Below, one piece after another: positions 1 through 8,237 of a stretch of DNA of 64,000 nucleotides. Made by a program: the position numbers and the translations under genes. Each line of letters begins with the position of its first letter. Position 1 is the stretch's first letter. Source of the stretch: Aquimarina mytili (GTDB lineage Bacteria > Bacteroidota > Bacteroidia > Flavobacteriales > Flavobacteriaceae); NCBI RefSeq assembly GCF_016735115.1, contig NZ_JAERQJ010000003.1, forward strand, positions 744,001 to 808,000, given 5' to 3'. Under the pieces are notes generated by a model. The model was not told the DNA's origin, did no database searches, and saw nothing but the letters and a program-made list of their open reading frames with translations.

Positions 1-104
1 GACAAAGGTTTTTGTAGTGTTATTAGTGATTTTCGCATGCATACATCCCGCAATCAATTTAAAAACATTTTATTCAACAATTTTAACCACATCGATTCAA
101 TACT

Positions 105-112
105 TATATTTG
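105..112 (+). promoter_or_regulatory. Candidate -7 promoter box of mfd
   Basis: TATATTTG matches the Bacteroidota -7 consensus TAnnTTTG and ends 18 bp before the GTG at 131. A T-rich stretch near 81-84 lies where the -33 box would fall, but it is not a clear TTTG. Because the box lies inside the longest open frame that begins at 17, it supports the later GTG start of mfd. Confidence 0.55.
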
Positions 113-130
113 CCCAAAAATCCTTGTTAC

Positions 131-3100
131 GTGAGTAAAACCCTAATCACGCAAACTTTTGTACAGTCTTTGCCATTGCAGAAACTGGGAAAAGCTATTG
201 CCCAGCCCCAAGCAAAAACGCATCTCCAAGGCCTTATAGGATCATCACTATCATTTGTAATTGAAAACCTATTTGCAACAAGTGACACTCCTTTTCTTTG
301 TATTTTTAATGATAAAGAAGAAGCTGCATATTATCTCAATGACCTTGAGCAATTATTAGGCGATAAAAATGTACTCTTCTATCCGGGCAGTTATCGCAGG
401 CCCTATCAAATTGAAGAAACCGATAACGCCAATGTACTATTACGAGCAGAAGTATTAAACCGAATAAATTCAAGAAAGAAACCGGCATTAATCATTACCT
501 ATCCCGACGCATTATTCGAGAAGGTTGTTACCCGAAAAGAGCTGGAAAAAAACACCTTAAAAATTGCAAACGGCGACACGCTATCTCTTGATTTTGTAAA
601 CGAAGTATTATTCGAATACCAATTTCAAAGAGTAGATTTTGTGACCGAACCCGGAGAGTTTTCAGTACGAGGGGGGATCGTAGATGTTTTTTCTTTTAGT
701 AATGACGAACCCTATCGTATAGAATTTTTTGGAGACGAGGTCGATAGCATTAGAACGTTTGATGTAGAAACGCAATTATCAACAGATCAAATCAAAAAAA
801 TTACGGTAATCCCAAATGTAGAAAACAAAGCCATGCAAGAAACCCGCGAGAGTTTCTTAAAATATATTGCTGCTAAAACCATAGTTTTTGCCAAAGATAT
901 TGACTTGCTTTCTGCCAGGATAGATAAGAATTTTGAAAAAGCCAAAGAAGCCTTTAGTACCCTTTCTGAAGATATTAAACACAGTACTCCTGATGAACTT
1001 TTTGCTACTTCAGATCTCATCAAAAAACAGTTGCTTGATTTTACTTTGGTTGAAATCGGCAACCAACCCTTGACCAAGGCCGATTATGCTATAAAATTTG
1101 AGACCAAACCCCAGCCCTCTTTCAATAAACAATTTGATCTACTCATTCAAAACCTGAATGAGAATCATGAAAATGGTTATAAGAATTATATCTTTTGCGT
1201 TAGCGAACAACAAGCCAAGCGTTTCCATGACATTTTTGACGACGCAGATCTTGACGTAAAACAATACGAAACCATTGTTTTTTCTGCTTACCAAGGGTTT
1301 ATTGATCACCATCAGAAGATAGCTTGCTATACCGATCATCAAATCTTTGAGCGGTACCATAAATTTAATCTTAAGAATGGATATGCTAAAAAACAAGCAA
1401 TTACTCTTAAAGAATTAACTAATCTAGAAGTTGGAGATTATGTAACCCACATTGATCATGGGATTGGAAAATTTGGTGGACTACAAAAAATCGATGTCGA
1501 AGGTAAAAAACAAGAGGCTATTAAACTGATCTATGGAGAAAGGGATGTGCTTTATCTAAGCATCCATTCACTTCATAAAATCTCCAAATTTAATGGTAAA
1601 GACGGAAAAGCTCCGCAGATTTATAAACTAGGATCAAAAGCCTGGAAAACTCTGAAGCAAAAGACCAAAGCCAGAGTAAAACATATTGCTTTTAATCTTA
1701 TACAACTATACGCAAAGCGAAAACTGCAAAAAGGATTTCAATATGCCCCCGATAGTTACTTGCAACACGAATTAGAAGCTTCTTTCATCTACGAAGACAC
1801 CCCTGATCAAAGTACAGCTACCGAAGCTGTAAAAGCCGACATGGAAAGCGAGCGACCTATGGATCGTCTGATCTGTGGAGATGTTGGTTTCGGTAAAACC
1901 GAAGTTGCCATACGCGCCGCTTTTAAAGCCGTTGATAACGGTAAACAAGTAGCGGTGTTAGTCCCTACAACAATTCTTGCTTTTCAACATGCAAAAACAT
2001 TTAGAGAACGGTTAAAAGATTTCCCTGTAGTGGTAGATTATATAAATCGCTTCCGCACTGCGAAACAAAAAAGAGAAACACTAGAGGATCTTGCTGCAGG
2101 AAAAGTAGATATTATTATCGGCACACATCAATTAGTCAATAAAAATGTAAAATTTAAAGACCTCGGATTACTGGTTATCGATGAAGAACAAAAATTTGGA
2201 GTATCTGTAAAAGATAAACTAAAAACCATCAAAGAGAATGTAGATACCCTTACATTAACTGCTACTCCTATACCCAGAACATTGCAGTTTAGTTTGATGG
2301 CTGCTAGAGATCTTTCTACTATTACAACTCCTCCACCAAATCGTTATCCTATTGAAACCAATGTTATACGATTTACCGAAGAAACCATACGTGATGCTGT
2401 AAGTTATGAGATACAACGCGGTGGACAAGTATTTTTTATTCATAACCGAATCGAAAACATCAAAGAGGTTGCAGGAATGATACAACGCCTGGTACCCGAT
2501 GCCAAGGTGGGTGTGGGTCATGGGCAGATGGAAGGTAAAAAATTAGAAGGCCTGATGCTTTCTTTTATGAATGGCGAATTTGATGTATTAGTCTCTACAA
2601 CAATTGTTGAAAGTGGACTTGATGTGCCTAATGCAAATACCATTTTTATCAATAATGCTAACAACTTTGGGGTATCAGACCTACACCAAATGCGAGGACG
2701 TGTGGGTAGAAGTAACAAAAAAGCCTTTTGTTACTTTATTACTCCCCCTTATTCTGCAATGACCGAAGACGCCCGTAAACGAATTACTGCATTAGAGCAA
2801 TTCTCTGAACTAGGTAGCGGATTTAACATCGCTATGAAAGATCTTGAAATTAGAGGCGCTGGAGATTTATTAGGAGGTGAACAAAGTGGATTTATTAATG
2901 AAATTGGATTCGATACCTATCAAAAAATCCTAAATGAAGCTATTGAAGAATTAAAGGAAAATGAATTTAAAGAGTTGTATGAAGATAACGCTAAAGACAA
3001 GGTATTTCTCAAAGATACTCAAATCGACACCGATTTTGAGTTATTGTTCCCCGATGATTATATCAACAATATTACCGAGCGTTTAAACCTGTATACCGAG

Positions 3101-3496
3101 CTTAATAACATTAAAAATGAAGAAAGCTTACAGGGGTATGAAAAACGCTTAGTAGATCGTTTTGGCGAATTGCCAGATCAAGCTATAGACTTGTTAAATT
3201 CTGTTCGTATTAAATGGATTGCAACTTCTATTGGTTTGGAAAAAATCATCATGAAACAGGGCAAATTAGTTGGATATTTTATTAGTGATCAACAATCAGA
3301 GTTTTATCAAAGTCTTGCATTCTCAAAAGTGCTTCAGTTTGTGCAACAAAATCCAGGGGTTTGTAAAATGAAAGAAAAGGAAACAAGAAATGGATTGCGG
3401 TTATTACTAACTTTTGAAAATATTGATGCTGTTGATAAAGCTTTTAAAGTACTACAACCTTTAAAGATTAATCCCCAAACTGAAACTATAAAATAA
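131..3496 (+). CDS. mfd: Transcription-repair coupling factor Mfd
   Basis: Mfd is a cytoplasmic DNA translocase that removes RNA polymerase stalled at lesions and recruits UvrA for nucleotide excision repair. The frame shows the UvrB-like N-terminal module, a CarD-like RNA polymerase interaction domain near residue 432 (EVGDYVTHIDHGIG), Walker A GDVGFGKT near 583, the DEEQ box near 682, a second helicase lobe and the C-terminal TRCF domain. The open frame reaches back to an ATG at 17, but those extra 38 residues are not Mfd-like and contain a -7 promoter box. The GTG at 131 gives VSKTLITQTF and 1121 residues, close to the usual family length. The gene stands alone, and the next gene begins about 180 bp later. 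Confidence 0.95.
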   Translation: MSKTLITQTFVQSLPLQKLGKAIAQPQAKTHLQGLIGSSLSFVIENLFATSDTPFLCIFNDKEEAAYYLNDLEQLLGDKNVLFYPGSYRRPYQIEETDNANVLLRAEVLNRINSRKKPALIITYPDALFEKVVTRKELEKNTLKIANGDTLSLDFVNEVLFEYQFQRVDFVTEPGEFSVRGGIVDVFSFSNDEPYRIEFFGDEVDSIRTFDVETQLSTDQIKKITVIPNVENKAMQETRESFLKYIAAKTIVFAKDIDLLSARIDKNFEKAKEAFSTLSEDIKHSTPDELFATSDLIKKQLLDFTLVEIGNQPLTKADYAIKFETKPQPSFNKQFDLLIQNLNENHENGYKNYIFCVSEQQAKRFHDIFDDADLDVKQYETIVFSAYQGFIDHHQKIACYTDHQIFERYHKFNLKNGYAKKQAITLKELTNLEVGDYVTHIDHGIGKFGGLQKIDVEGKKQEAIKLIYGERDVLYLSIHSLHKISKFNGKDGKAPQIYKLGSKAWKTLKQKTKARVKHIAFNLIQLYAKRKLQKGFQYAPDSYLQHELEASFIYEDTPDQSTATEAVKADMESERPMDRLICGDVGFGKTEVAIRAAFKAVDNGKQVAVLVPTTILAFQHAKTFRERLKDFPVVVDYINRFRTAKQKRETLEDLAAGKVDIIIGTHQLVNKNVKFKDLGLLVIDEEQKFGVSVKDKLKTIKENVDTLTLTATPIPRTLQFSLMAARDLSTITTPPPNRYPIETNVIRFTEETIRDAVSYEIQRGGQVFFIHNRIENIKEVAGMIQRLVPDAKVGVGHGQMEGKKLEGLMLSFMNGEFDVLVSTTIVESGLDVPNANTIFINNANNFGVSDLHQMRGRVGRSNKKAFCYFITPPYSAMTEDARKRITALEQFSELGSGFNIAMKDLEIRGAGDLLGGEQSGFINEIGFDTYQKILNEAIEELKENEFKELYEDNAKDKVFLKDTQIDTDFELLFPDDYINNITERLNLYTELNNIKNEESLQGYEKRLVDRFGELPDQAIDLLNSVRIKWIATSIGLEKIIMKQGKLVGYFISDQQSEFYQSLAFSKVLQFVQQNPGVCKMKEKETRNGLRLLLTFENIDAVDKAFKVLQPLKINPQTETIK

Positions 3497-3673
3497 AAAC
3501 ATCAACTCAACCACAAAAGCTTCGAATACGCTGTTATACCTCAATTGTCGGGTTAATGGCGGGTGAAAGACCTGCTAAAAAATTTGAGAACCTAATGTTA
3601 TAATTTAATATTGCTGAAGAAAATGAAAACAAGTTCTGGTGATCACAGAAATACAACTAAAAACTTACAAATC

Positions 3674-4516
3674 ATGAAACAGCCAGCATTAGGTGTAAAA
3701 ATATCTGAACTCAGAAAGTCGAAGGGGCTTACACAAGAAGAACTCGTAGAACAATGTAACATTAGTGTAAGAACCATTCAAAGAATTGAAGCGGGAGAAG
3801 TTACTCCCAGAAGTTATACTATCAAGACTATTCTATCGGCTTTAGATTATGACCTAAGTAATATTCAGGCTGAAAATTCTTCGATTACTCAAGAATTTAA
3901 AAAGCTTCTTTTATTGGATATAGACAATAGTAAAGAGGTTGGTTTTTTAACACGCCAACTTTCAATTTCATGGATTAGTGGTATTGTATATTTTATTCTT
4001 GGATTCGCAGAGTTTACAATGGATTTCTATAGGCATTTTCAAGGTGAAATGATTACCAACAATATGGTCTACACAGTAACTAAACTTAGTATTCTTATCT
4101 CAATTATTCTATTTTATCGCGGATTTATTCTGAGCGGCAAAATTTTCAAAAACTATCTATTACGAATAACAGCATTCATTTTAGTATTTATCAGCTGTAT
4201 TTTTTATGCATATGATATCTTATCACTTTATATAGGTGCAATTGATCCAGAATTTATATTAGGTGCAGAAGCCGTAACTTTTGGAATCATCGGAATATTG
4301 TTTGGAATTTCTGTGCTGCGTTTAAAAAACCCTTTAGGAACCATCGCAACCACAACCGGTATTTTTGAAATTATTACATATGCCTGCCTAGTCACCATAT
4401 TTTTATCGGTAGTGGGTATGGTATTACTTACACCAACCATAATTCTAGAAATTATTTTACTATATAAAGTTTCTCAAATGCTAAAGGCTAAACAAAAAGA
4501 ATTTAGCGCCTCCTAA
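3674..4516 (+). CDS. XRE-family regulator with C-terminal membrane domain
   Basis: Residues about 8-60 form a Cro/C1-type helix-turn-helix (KISELRKSKGLTQEEL, then SVRTIQRIEAGEVTPR). After a short linker come about six hydrophobic segments (residues 100-270), so the DNA-binding domain is tethered to the inner membrane facing the cytoplasm. This architecture is common in flavobacteria; signals and targets are unknown. The frame opens at 3611, but the ATG at 3674 starts directly before the HTH fold and is preferred, giving 280 residues. The gene lies 90 bp upstream of the serine hydrolase gene on the same strand and could control it; that is inference from position only. Confidence 0.75.
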   Translation: MKQPALGVKISELRKSKGLTQEELVEQCNISVRTIQRIEAGEVTPRSYTIKTILSALDYDLSNIQAENSSITQEFKKLLLLDIDNSKEVGFLTRQLSISWISGIVYFILGFAEFTMDFYRHFQGEMITNNMVYTVTKLSILISIILFYRGFILSGKIFKNYLLRITAFILVFISCIFYAYDILSLYIGAIDPEFILGAEAVTFGIIGILFGISVLRLKNPLGTIATTTGIFEIITYACLVTIFLSVVGMVLLTPTIILEIILLYKVSQMLKAKQKEFSAS

Positions 4517-4606
4517 TTCTTATTCAACTTTTAAAAAAACTAAAAAATCACTTAATCCTATTGGGTGAACAGGCAAAATACACCCTAATTTTAAATGTTA
4601 ATTATC

Positions 4607-5800
4607 ATGAAAAAAATCTATATCATTAGTTCTGTATGTATCGTATTTCTTTTAAGCTATTTTTTATTCGAACCTGTCTTTAATTATACCACAGGTTGGT
4701 TTGATCTTCCTGAGACAGAACATATATCCCCAGTTATTAAGCATACCGATTCAATTTCAGAAAAAGCAGATCATCTTTTAAAAACTATCCATACAAACCT
4801 TAACACTCCTGCAGTATCTGTAGCTGTAAGCTCAAACAAGAGAATTATTTGGTCAAACGCTGTTGGATATAAAGACGTCGAGCATAAGATTTCAGTAACA
4901 ACCGATACAAAATTTAGAATCGGGAGTACCTCTAAAGCTGTAACATCTCTTGGAATAGGAGTTCTACTCGAAAACGAGGATCTGAATTTACATTCAGCGG
5001 TTAAAGATTTTGTGCCTTATGCCAGCGATAATCTCAAACCCATTACTCTAAAAGAACTTGCATCGCACACCTCTGGAATTCGCAATTATGGTACTTGTTT
5101 CTGTTTTCCTATCTGGGAGTATTATAACAATAACGAGTATGATACCGTTGAAGAGAGTGTTGCTATTTTTAATGGAGATGATTTACTATTCAATCCAGGA
5201 GCAGGTTTTAGTTACAGTTCGTATAATTATACGCTACTAAGTGCTATGATAGAAGGAGCTTCAAAAATGGATTTCGAAAGTTTTATGACCAAAAAAGTAT
5301 TTGAACCTTTGAAGATAACCGATATTATATTTGAAAAAGAGAATATTGAATCATCAACAATCTCAAAGTTTTATGATGTAGAAGGTGTTAAGACAAAAGA
5401 AAGCTTTAGCGTAAATAACAGTAATAAATGGGCCGGAGGTGGGCTAATAGCAACGCCTTCAAGTCTTGTAACATTAGGTAAAGCACTACTTAATTCTGAA
5501 CTTTTCTCAAAAAAGACCATGACGTCTTTGATAACACCAGTAGAATTAAAAGATGGTCAAGTAAATGAACAAAATTATGCTATTGGCTGGCGTCATGATA
5601 TCGTAACAAATAAACTTGGCAATGACAAACCTGTACAAACTCTTCATCACGGCGGAACGGCAACGGGTTCTACTTCGTTATTAATTTTGTTTCCAGAGTA
5701 CAACTTGTCGATATCCATTGTAATGAATCGAAGTGGTTCCTCTTCAGAGTTATTTGAGCATGTGTATAATATTGCCAAATTGTTTATTCCTAATAATTAA
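4607..5800 (+). CDS. Beta-lactamase-fold serine hydrolase (class C/penicillin-binding-like)
   Basis: This is probably an exported or membrane-anchored serine hydrolase of the beta-lactamase/D-alanyl-D-alanine carboxypeptidase family, about 397 residues. An N-terminal hydrophobic segment (KIYIISSVCIVFLLSYFLF) acts as signal or anchor. The catalytic SxxK is STSK in FRIGSTSKAV, and the third motif is HHGG near residue 350. At the second motif, usually YxN, the frame reads YSS within FSYSSYNYTLL, a possible Asn-to-Ser change. The ATG at 4607 is preferred to the one at 4595 because it opens a normal signal sequence (MKKIYII). Many homologues are peptidases or esterases, so antibiotic resistance should not be assumed. 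A strong hairpin follows at 5842. Confidence 0.8.
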   Translation: MKKIYIISSVCIVFLLSYFLFEPVFNYTTGWFDLPETEHISPVIKHTDSISEKADHLLKTIHTNLNTPAVSVAVSSNKRIIWSNAVGYKDVEHKISVTTDTKFRIGSTSKAVTSLGIGVLLENEDLNLHSAVKDFVPYASDNLKPITLKELASHTSGIRNYGTCFCFPIWEYYNNNEYDTVEESVAIFNGDDLLFNPGAGFSYSSYNYTLLSAMIEGASKMDFESFMTKKVFEPLKITDIIFEKENIESSTISKFYDVEGVKTKESFSVNNSNKWAGGGLIATPSSLVTLGKALLNSELFSKKTMTSLITPVELKDGQVNEQNYAIGWRHDIVTNKLGNDKPVQTLHHGGTATGSTSLLILFPEYNLSISIVMNRSGSSSELFEHVYNIAKLFIPNN

Positions 5801-5841
5801 AACTCATGGAGGATCCATATAACACAAGCAAAGATTAATAT

Positions 5842-5874
5842 AAACCTCACAGGTTTTAGATACCTGTGAGGTTT
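5842..5874. terminator. Perfect hairpin between convergent genes
   Basis: A 13-bp perfect inverted repeat (AAACCTCACAGGT and its complement, 5842-5854 and 5862-5874) encloses a 7-nt loop. It sits between the hydrolase gene (plus) and the aldo/keto reductase gene (minus), so it can act as a bidirectional terminator, though the T-tract is short. Very similar CCTCACAGG palindromes are, from memory, dispersed repeats in flavobacterial genomes; its copy number cannot be tested here. Confidence 0.65.
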
Positions 5875-5978
5875 GTAGTTTGTAAAGCATCTATAGTAAT
5901 TTGGGTTTCTAAAAGTTAAAGGCCCCCAAATCTTTGTGCCGTTTCTGGGTAAATGGATAGAATCAAAAGTTTTCTCTA

Positions 5979-6875
5979 TTACCTATGATTAGCATACACC
6001 AAAGCCTTATTGCTATTTTGAAGCAGAGTACGATCCATATCTAATAATTCGGCCTGATTAGATTCAAAAAAACATTCTTCTACTTGCTTTTCTGTTCTTA
6101 CCCCAATTACAGCAGAACTAATTGCAGAGTGTTTCAAAACATATTGAATGCTTGTTTGACATATTGGTTTAGATTCTTCTGAAATTTCTTTTACAGCTTG
6201 TATTGTTTCTTCAACTTCAGCCTTGGTATAATCAAGATACTTAGAGGATGTTTTACCTGCCAACAATCCTTTGGCTAATACACCTCTTGCAAGTACTCCT
6301 ATATTGTTTTTCTGAAGTAGTTTCAGGCATTCTTCTTCGGGTCTTCGATCCAACAAACTATATTGCATCATCACACTTACTATATTAGATCGTTTAACAT
6401 ATTCTCTGATCACATTGGGCCGAATAGAGGAGATCCCATAAAATCTTATTTTCCCTTGTTGTTGTAGTATTTCAAAAGCCTCAATAGTCTCATCTATCGG
6501 GTCATCCATGGTTCCTCCGTGCAATTGGTATAAATCTATATAATCGGTTTGCATTCGTTGCAAACTTTGATCAACAGATTTTAGAATATAGTCTTTAGAT
6601 GGATTCCAATCCCAACCACTTCCATTGTCTCGCCATTCATTTCCCACTTTGGTAGCCAGAATGACTTTATCCCGATAACCTTTCAGGGCTTCTCCTACTA
6701 AAACCTCATTTTGACCTTTATTATACAGGTCAGCAGTATCAAAAAAGTTAACACCAAGATCGATTGCTTTGTGAATCAGTTTTTTTGCCGATTGAAAATT
6801 ATTTTCTAAGGACATACAGCCGAAAGAAATTTCGCTGATCTCCATATCTGACTTCCCCAATTTTCTGCAATTCAT
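5979..6875 (-). CDS. Aldo/keto reductase
   Basis: An NADPH-dependent (beta/alpha)8-barrel oxidoreductase of 298 residues, acting on carbonyl compounds in the cytoplasm. The family tetrad is visible: Asp46 and Tyr51 in FFDTADLYNKG, Lys76 in VILATKVG, His119 in DLYQLHGG. The substrate cannot be inferred. It is the last gene of a minus-strand run and lies 109 bp after the small peptide gene, with a hairpin between, so it may have its own promoter. Start chosen at the only ATG before the conserved RKLGKSDMEISEISFGC segment. Confidence 0.9.
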   Translation of the reverse strand: MNCRKLGKSDMEISEISFGCMSLENNFQSAKKLIHKAIDLGVNFFDTADLYNKGQNEVLVGEALKGYRDKVILATKVGNEWRDNGSGWDWNPSKDYILKSVDQSLQRMQTDYIDLYQLHGGTMDDPIDETIEAFEILQQQGKIRFYGISSIRPNVIREYVKRSNIVSVMMQYSLLDRRPEEECLKLLQKNNIGVLARGVLAKGLLAGKTSSKYLDYTKAEVEETIQAVKEISEESKPICQTSIQYVLKHSAISSAVIGVRTEKQVEECFFESNQAELLDMDRTLLQNSNKALVYANHR

Positions 6876-6891
6876 TAGCCAAAATTTGAAA

Positions 6892-6923
6892 AGACCACAA
6901 AGGCTTTAAAAACCTTTGGGTCT
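6892..6923 (-). terminator. Candidate terminator after the peptide gene
   Basis: On the minus strand the arms AGACCCAAAGG and CCTTTGTGGTCT form an imperfect hairpin followed by TTTTC. It lies 62 bp beyond the stop codon of the small peptide gene and just upstream of the aldo/keto reductase start. Confidence 0.4.
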
Positions 6924-6984
6924 ATGAATAACTATGTTCTAATGTGCAAGGTAAAAAACAGAGAATATGTTAGCAAAAAAACTG

Positions 6985-7182
6985 CTATACTTCTACCCAA
7001 ATACCATTAACACAATCTAATTGTACTACACCTCCGAAACAGGGTATTAAAACAAATCTGGAACAACATCTTTCTCCTGCACTAGGACAGATCTCATTGT
7101 CAGACAAACCTCCATTAACACTTTTTTGAGCTTCTTTTTTTAGCTCCTTTATTCCGTTTAATTTTAAAATTGATTGTAACAT
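6985..7182 (-). CDS. Double-glycine leader peptide precursor (bacteriocin-like or signalling peptide)
   Basis: A 65-residue precursor. Residues 1-25 match the Bacteroidota double-glycine leader pattern (ILKLNGIKELKKEAQKSVNGG), which C39-type peptidase transporters cut after GG. The predicted mature part has 40 residues beginning LSDNEICPSAGERCC, with five cysteines in total, including an adjacent pair, and a Gly-Gly-Val-Val segment. Five cysteines suggest disulfides or a modified peptide. No C39 transporter or modification enzyme is present in the window, so export would rely on a gene elsewhere. It lies 42 bp after the NHL lipoprotein gene on the same strand and is probably cotranscribed with it. 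Function (bacteriocin, signal or other) is unknown. Confidence 0.7.
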   Translation of the reverse strand: MLQSILKLNGIKELKKEAQKSVNGGLSDNEICPSAGERCCSRFVLIPCFGGVVQLDCVNGIWVEV

Positions 7183-7224
7183 AATTGATATAATTTAAAT
7201 TAATCTTATTCTATACTTTATACC

Positions 7225-8154
7225 CTATAACTTTATCTTTCGGAGCCCCCCTACTCCAGTATATTCAGATATGTACAGGGTTCTTTTATACTTATTAGAT
7301 GAAATTCCGTTAGGGTTACTAAAAGAAGCCTCAAGTAGTGGCCCATCAATTTGGGTGGCCTCTCCATTACCTGCGATTATGTCTATTGTACCATCTAGAG
7401 TCACTTTAAAAATGTAGTTCACCGCTATTCCGGTAGCATAAATTACATCATTGATAACCGTAATATATCCAATACCAAAATTTTGAATTACAATATCTGG
7501 AATGTTAGCGATGAGCGAAATAACGCCATCAGAGTCAATAGAATATATATCTGCCGTAATGAAATTAGCTACGATTACATTTCCTTTACTATCCAGGTCT
7601 ATCCCAACGCCTCCTGCAAGCCTTGGATCTGTTGCTAGCGTGAATACATCTCCATCAGGAGTAATTTTATGTACTGTAGGAGCAGTATAGTTAGATATGT
7701 ACAAATTATCATCATGATCAATAGCTATACTGCTTGGCCAACCCTCAATAGAAGCAATAACTTCTCTTTCTCCTGTTTGAGAAATTCGTAATACTTCACC
7801 TCTAACAGTATTATTGTCATTATTGATATACAAGTTACCTTTAGAGTCTTTGGCGGTTCCCATTGGACCCGACAAACCTGTTATTGTATCTAATATTTCC
7901 CCTTTGGGTGACACTTTAAATACTCGGGTGCCATTACCGCCAGTATTTACAAACCTTCCATATTCGGATACATAAATGAATCCTTTCCTATCCACAGAAA
8001 CTGCCCCATTTGCAGCAAAATTGCTAATCAAGGTTTCTACTTCAGAATCTGGATCAATACCATCGCCATAACAAGATGATAGGCATATAGGAAGAGTAAA
8101 AAGAAGAATAAAAAATAACGATCTTAAAGCGGTTATTTTGAAGTGTGTTTTCAT
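7225..8154 (-). CDS. NHL-repeat beta-propeller lipoprotein (copy 1)
   Basis: A secreted lipoprotein of 309 residues. The signal peptide ends in a lipobox (LPICLSSC), followed by an acidic tether (YGDGIDPDSEVE) and NHL/SMP-30-like blades such as VDRKGFIYVSEYGRF, DSKGNLYINNDNN and DHDDNLYISNY, closing with GVGGLRKIKL. The frame opens at 8193, but the ATG at 8154 starts a normal signal peptide and gives the same length as its paralogue at 9620-10552. Such propellers bind ligands or proteins, or act as lactonase-like enzymes; the role here is unknown. It follows a 7TM-AraC regulator gene by 83 bp, and a conserved 14-bp box plus a hairpin precede it. Confidence 0.8.
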   Translation of the reverse strand: MKTHFKITALRSLFFILLFTLPICLSSCYGDGIDPDSEVETLISNFAANGAVSVDRKGFIYVSEYGRFVNTGGNGTRVFKVSPKGEILDTITGLSGPMGTAKDSKGNLYINNDNNTVRGEVLRISQTGEREVIASIEGWPSSIAIDHDDNLYISNYTAPTVHKITPDGDVFTLATDPRLAGGVGIDLDSKGNVIVANFITADIYSIDSDGVISLIANIPDIVIQNFGIGYITVINDVIYATGIAVNYIFKVTLDGTIDIIAGNGEATQIDGPLLEASFSNPNGISSNKYKRTLYISEYTGVGGLRKIKL

Positions 8155-8157
8155 TGT

Positions 8158-8201
8158 ATTGGTTTTTTGAAGTTTTGGTGAAAATACGTTCAAAAACCAA
8201 T
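8158..8201 (-). promoter_or_regulatory. Leader hairpin of NHL lipoprotein copy 1
   Basis: An inverted repeat with arms at 8158-8171 (ATTGGTTTTTTGAA) and 8189-8201, near-perfect with one extra base, ends 3 bp upstream of the ATG at 8154. It could fold in the mRNA leader and mask the ribosome-binding region, or be an operator. The arm at 8201 abuts the 14-bp box at 8203-8216. Confidence 0.5.
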
Positions 8202-8202
8202 G

Positions 8203-8216
8203 AAAATCGACCGTTT
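8203..8216 (-). promoter_or_regulatory. Conserved box upstream of NHL lipoprotein copy 1
   Basis: AAACGGTCGATTTT (minus strand) lies 49-62 bp upstream of the chosen start. The same 14-mer occurs at 10598-10611, 46-59 bp upstream of the paralogous lipoprotein gene. The equal placement suggests a regulator-binding site, possibly for the adjacent AraC-type regulators; that target assignment is inference. Confidence 0.55.
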
Positions 8217-8237
8217 ATATAGAATGACACCAACTCA

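Noticed and set aside
4595-5800. Beta-lactamase resistance gene
   Set aside because: The fold is present, but most family members of this length in Bacteroidota are peptidases or esterases, and the second motif is YSS rather than YxN, so resistance is not claimed.
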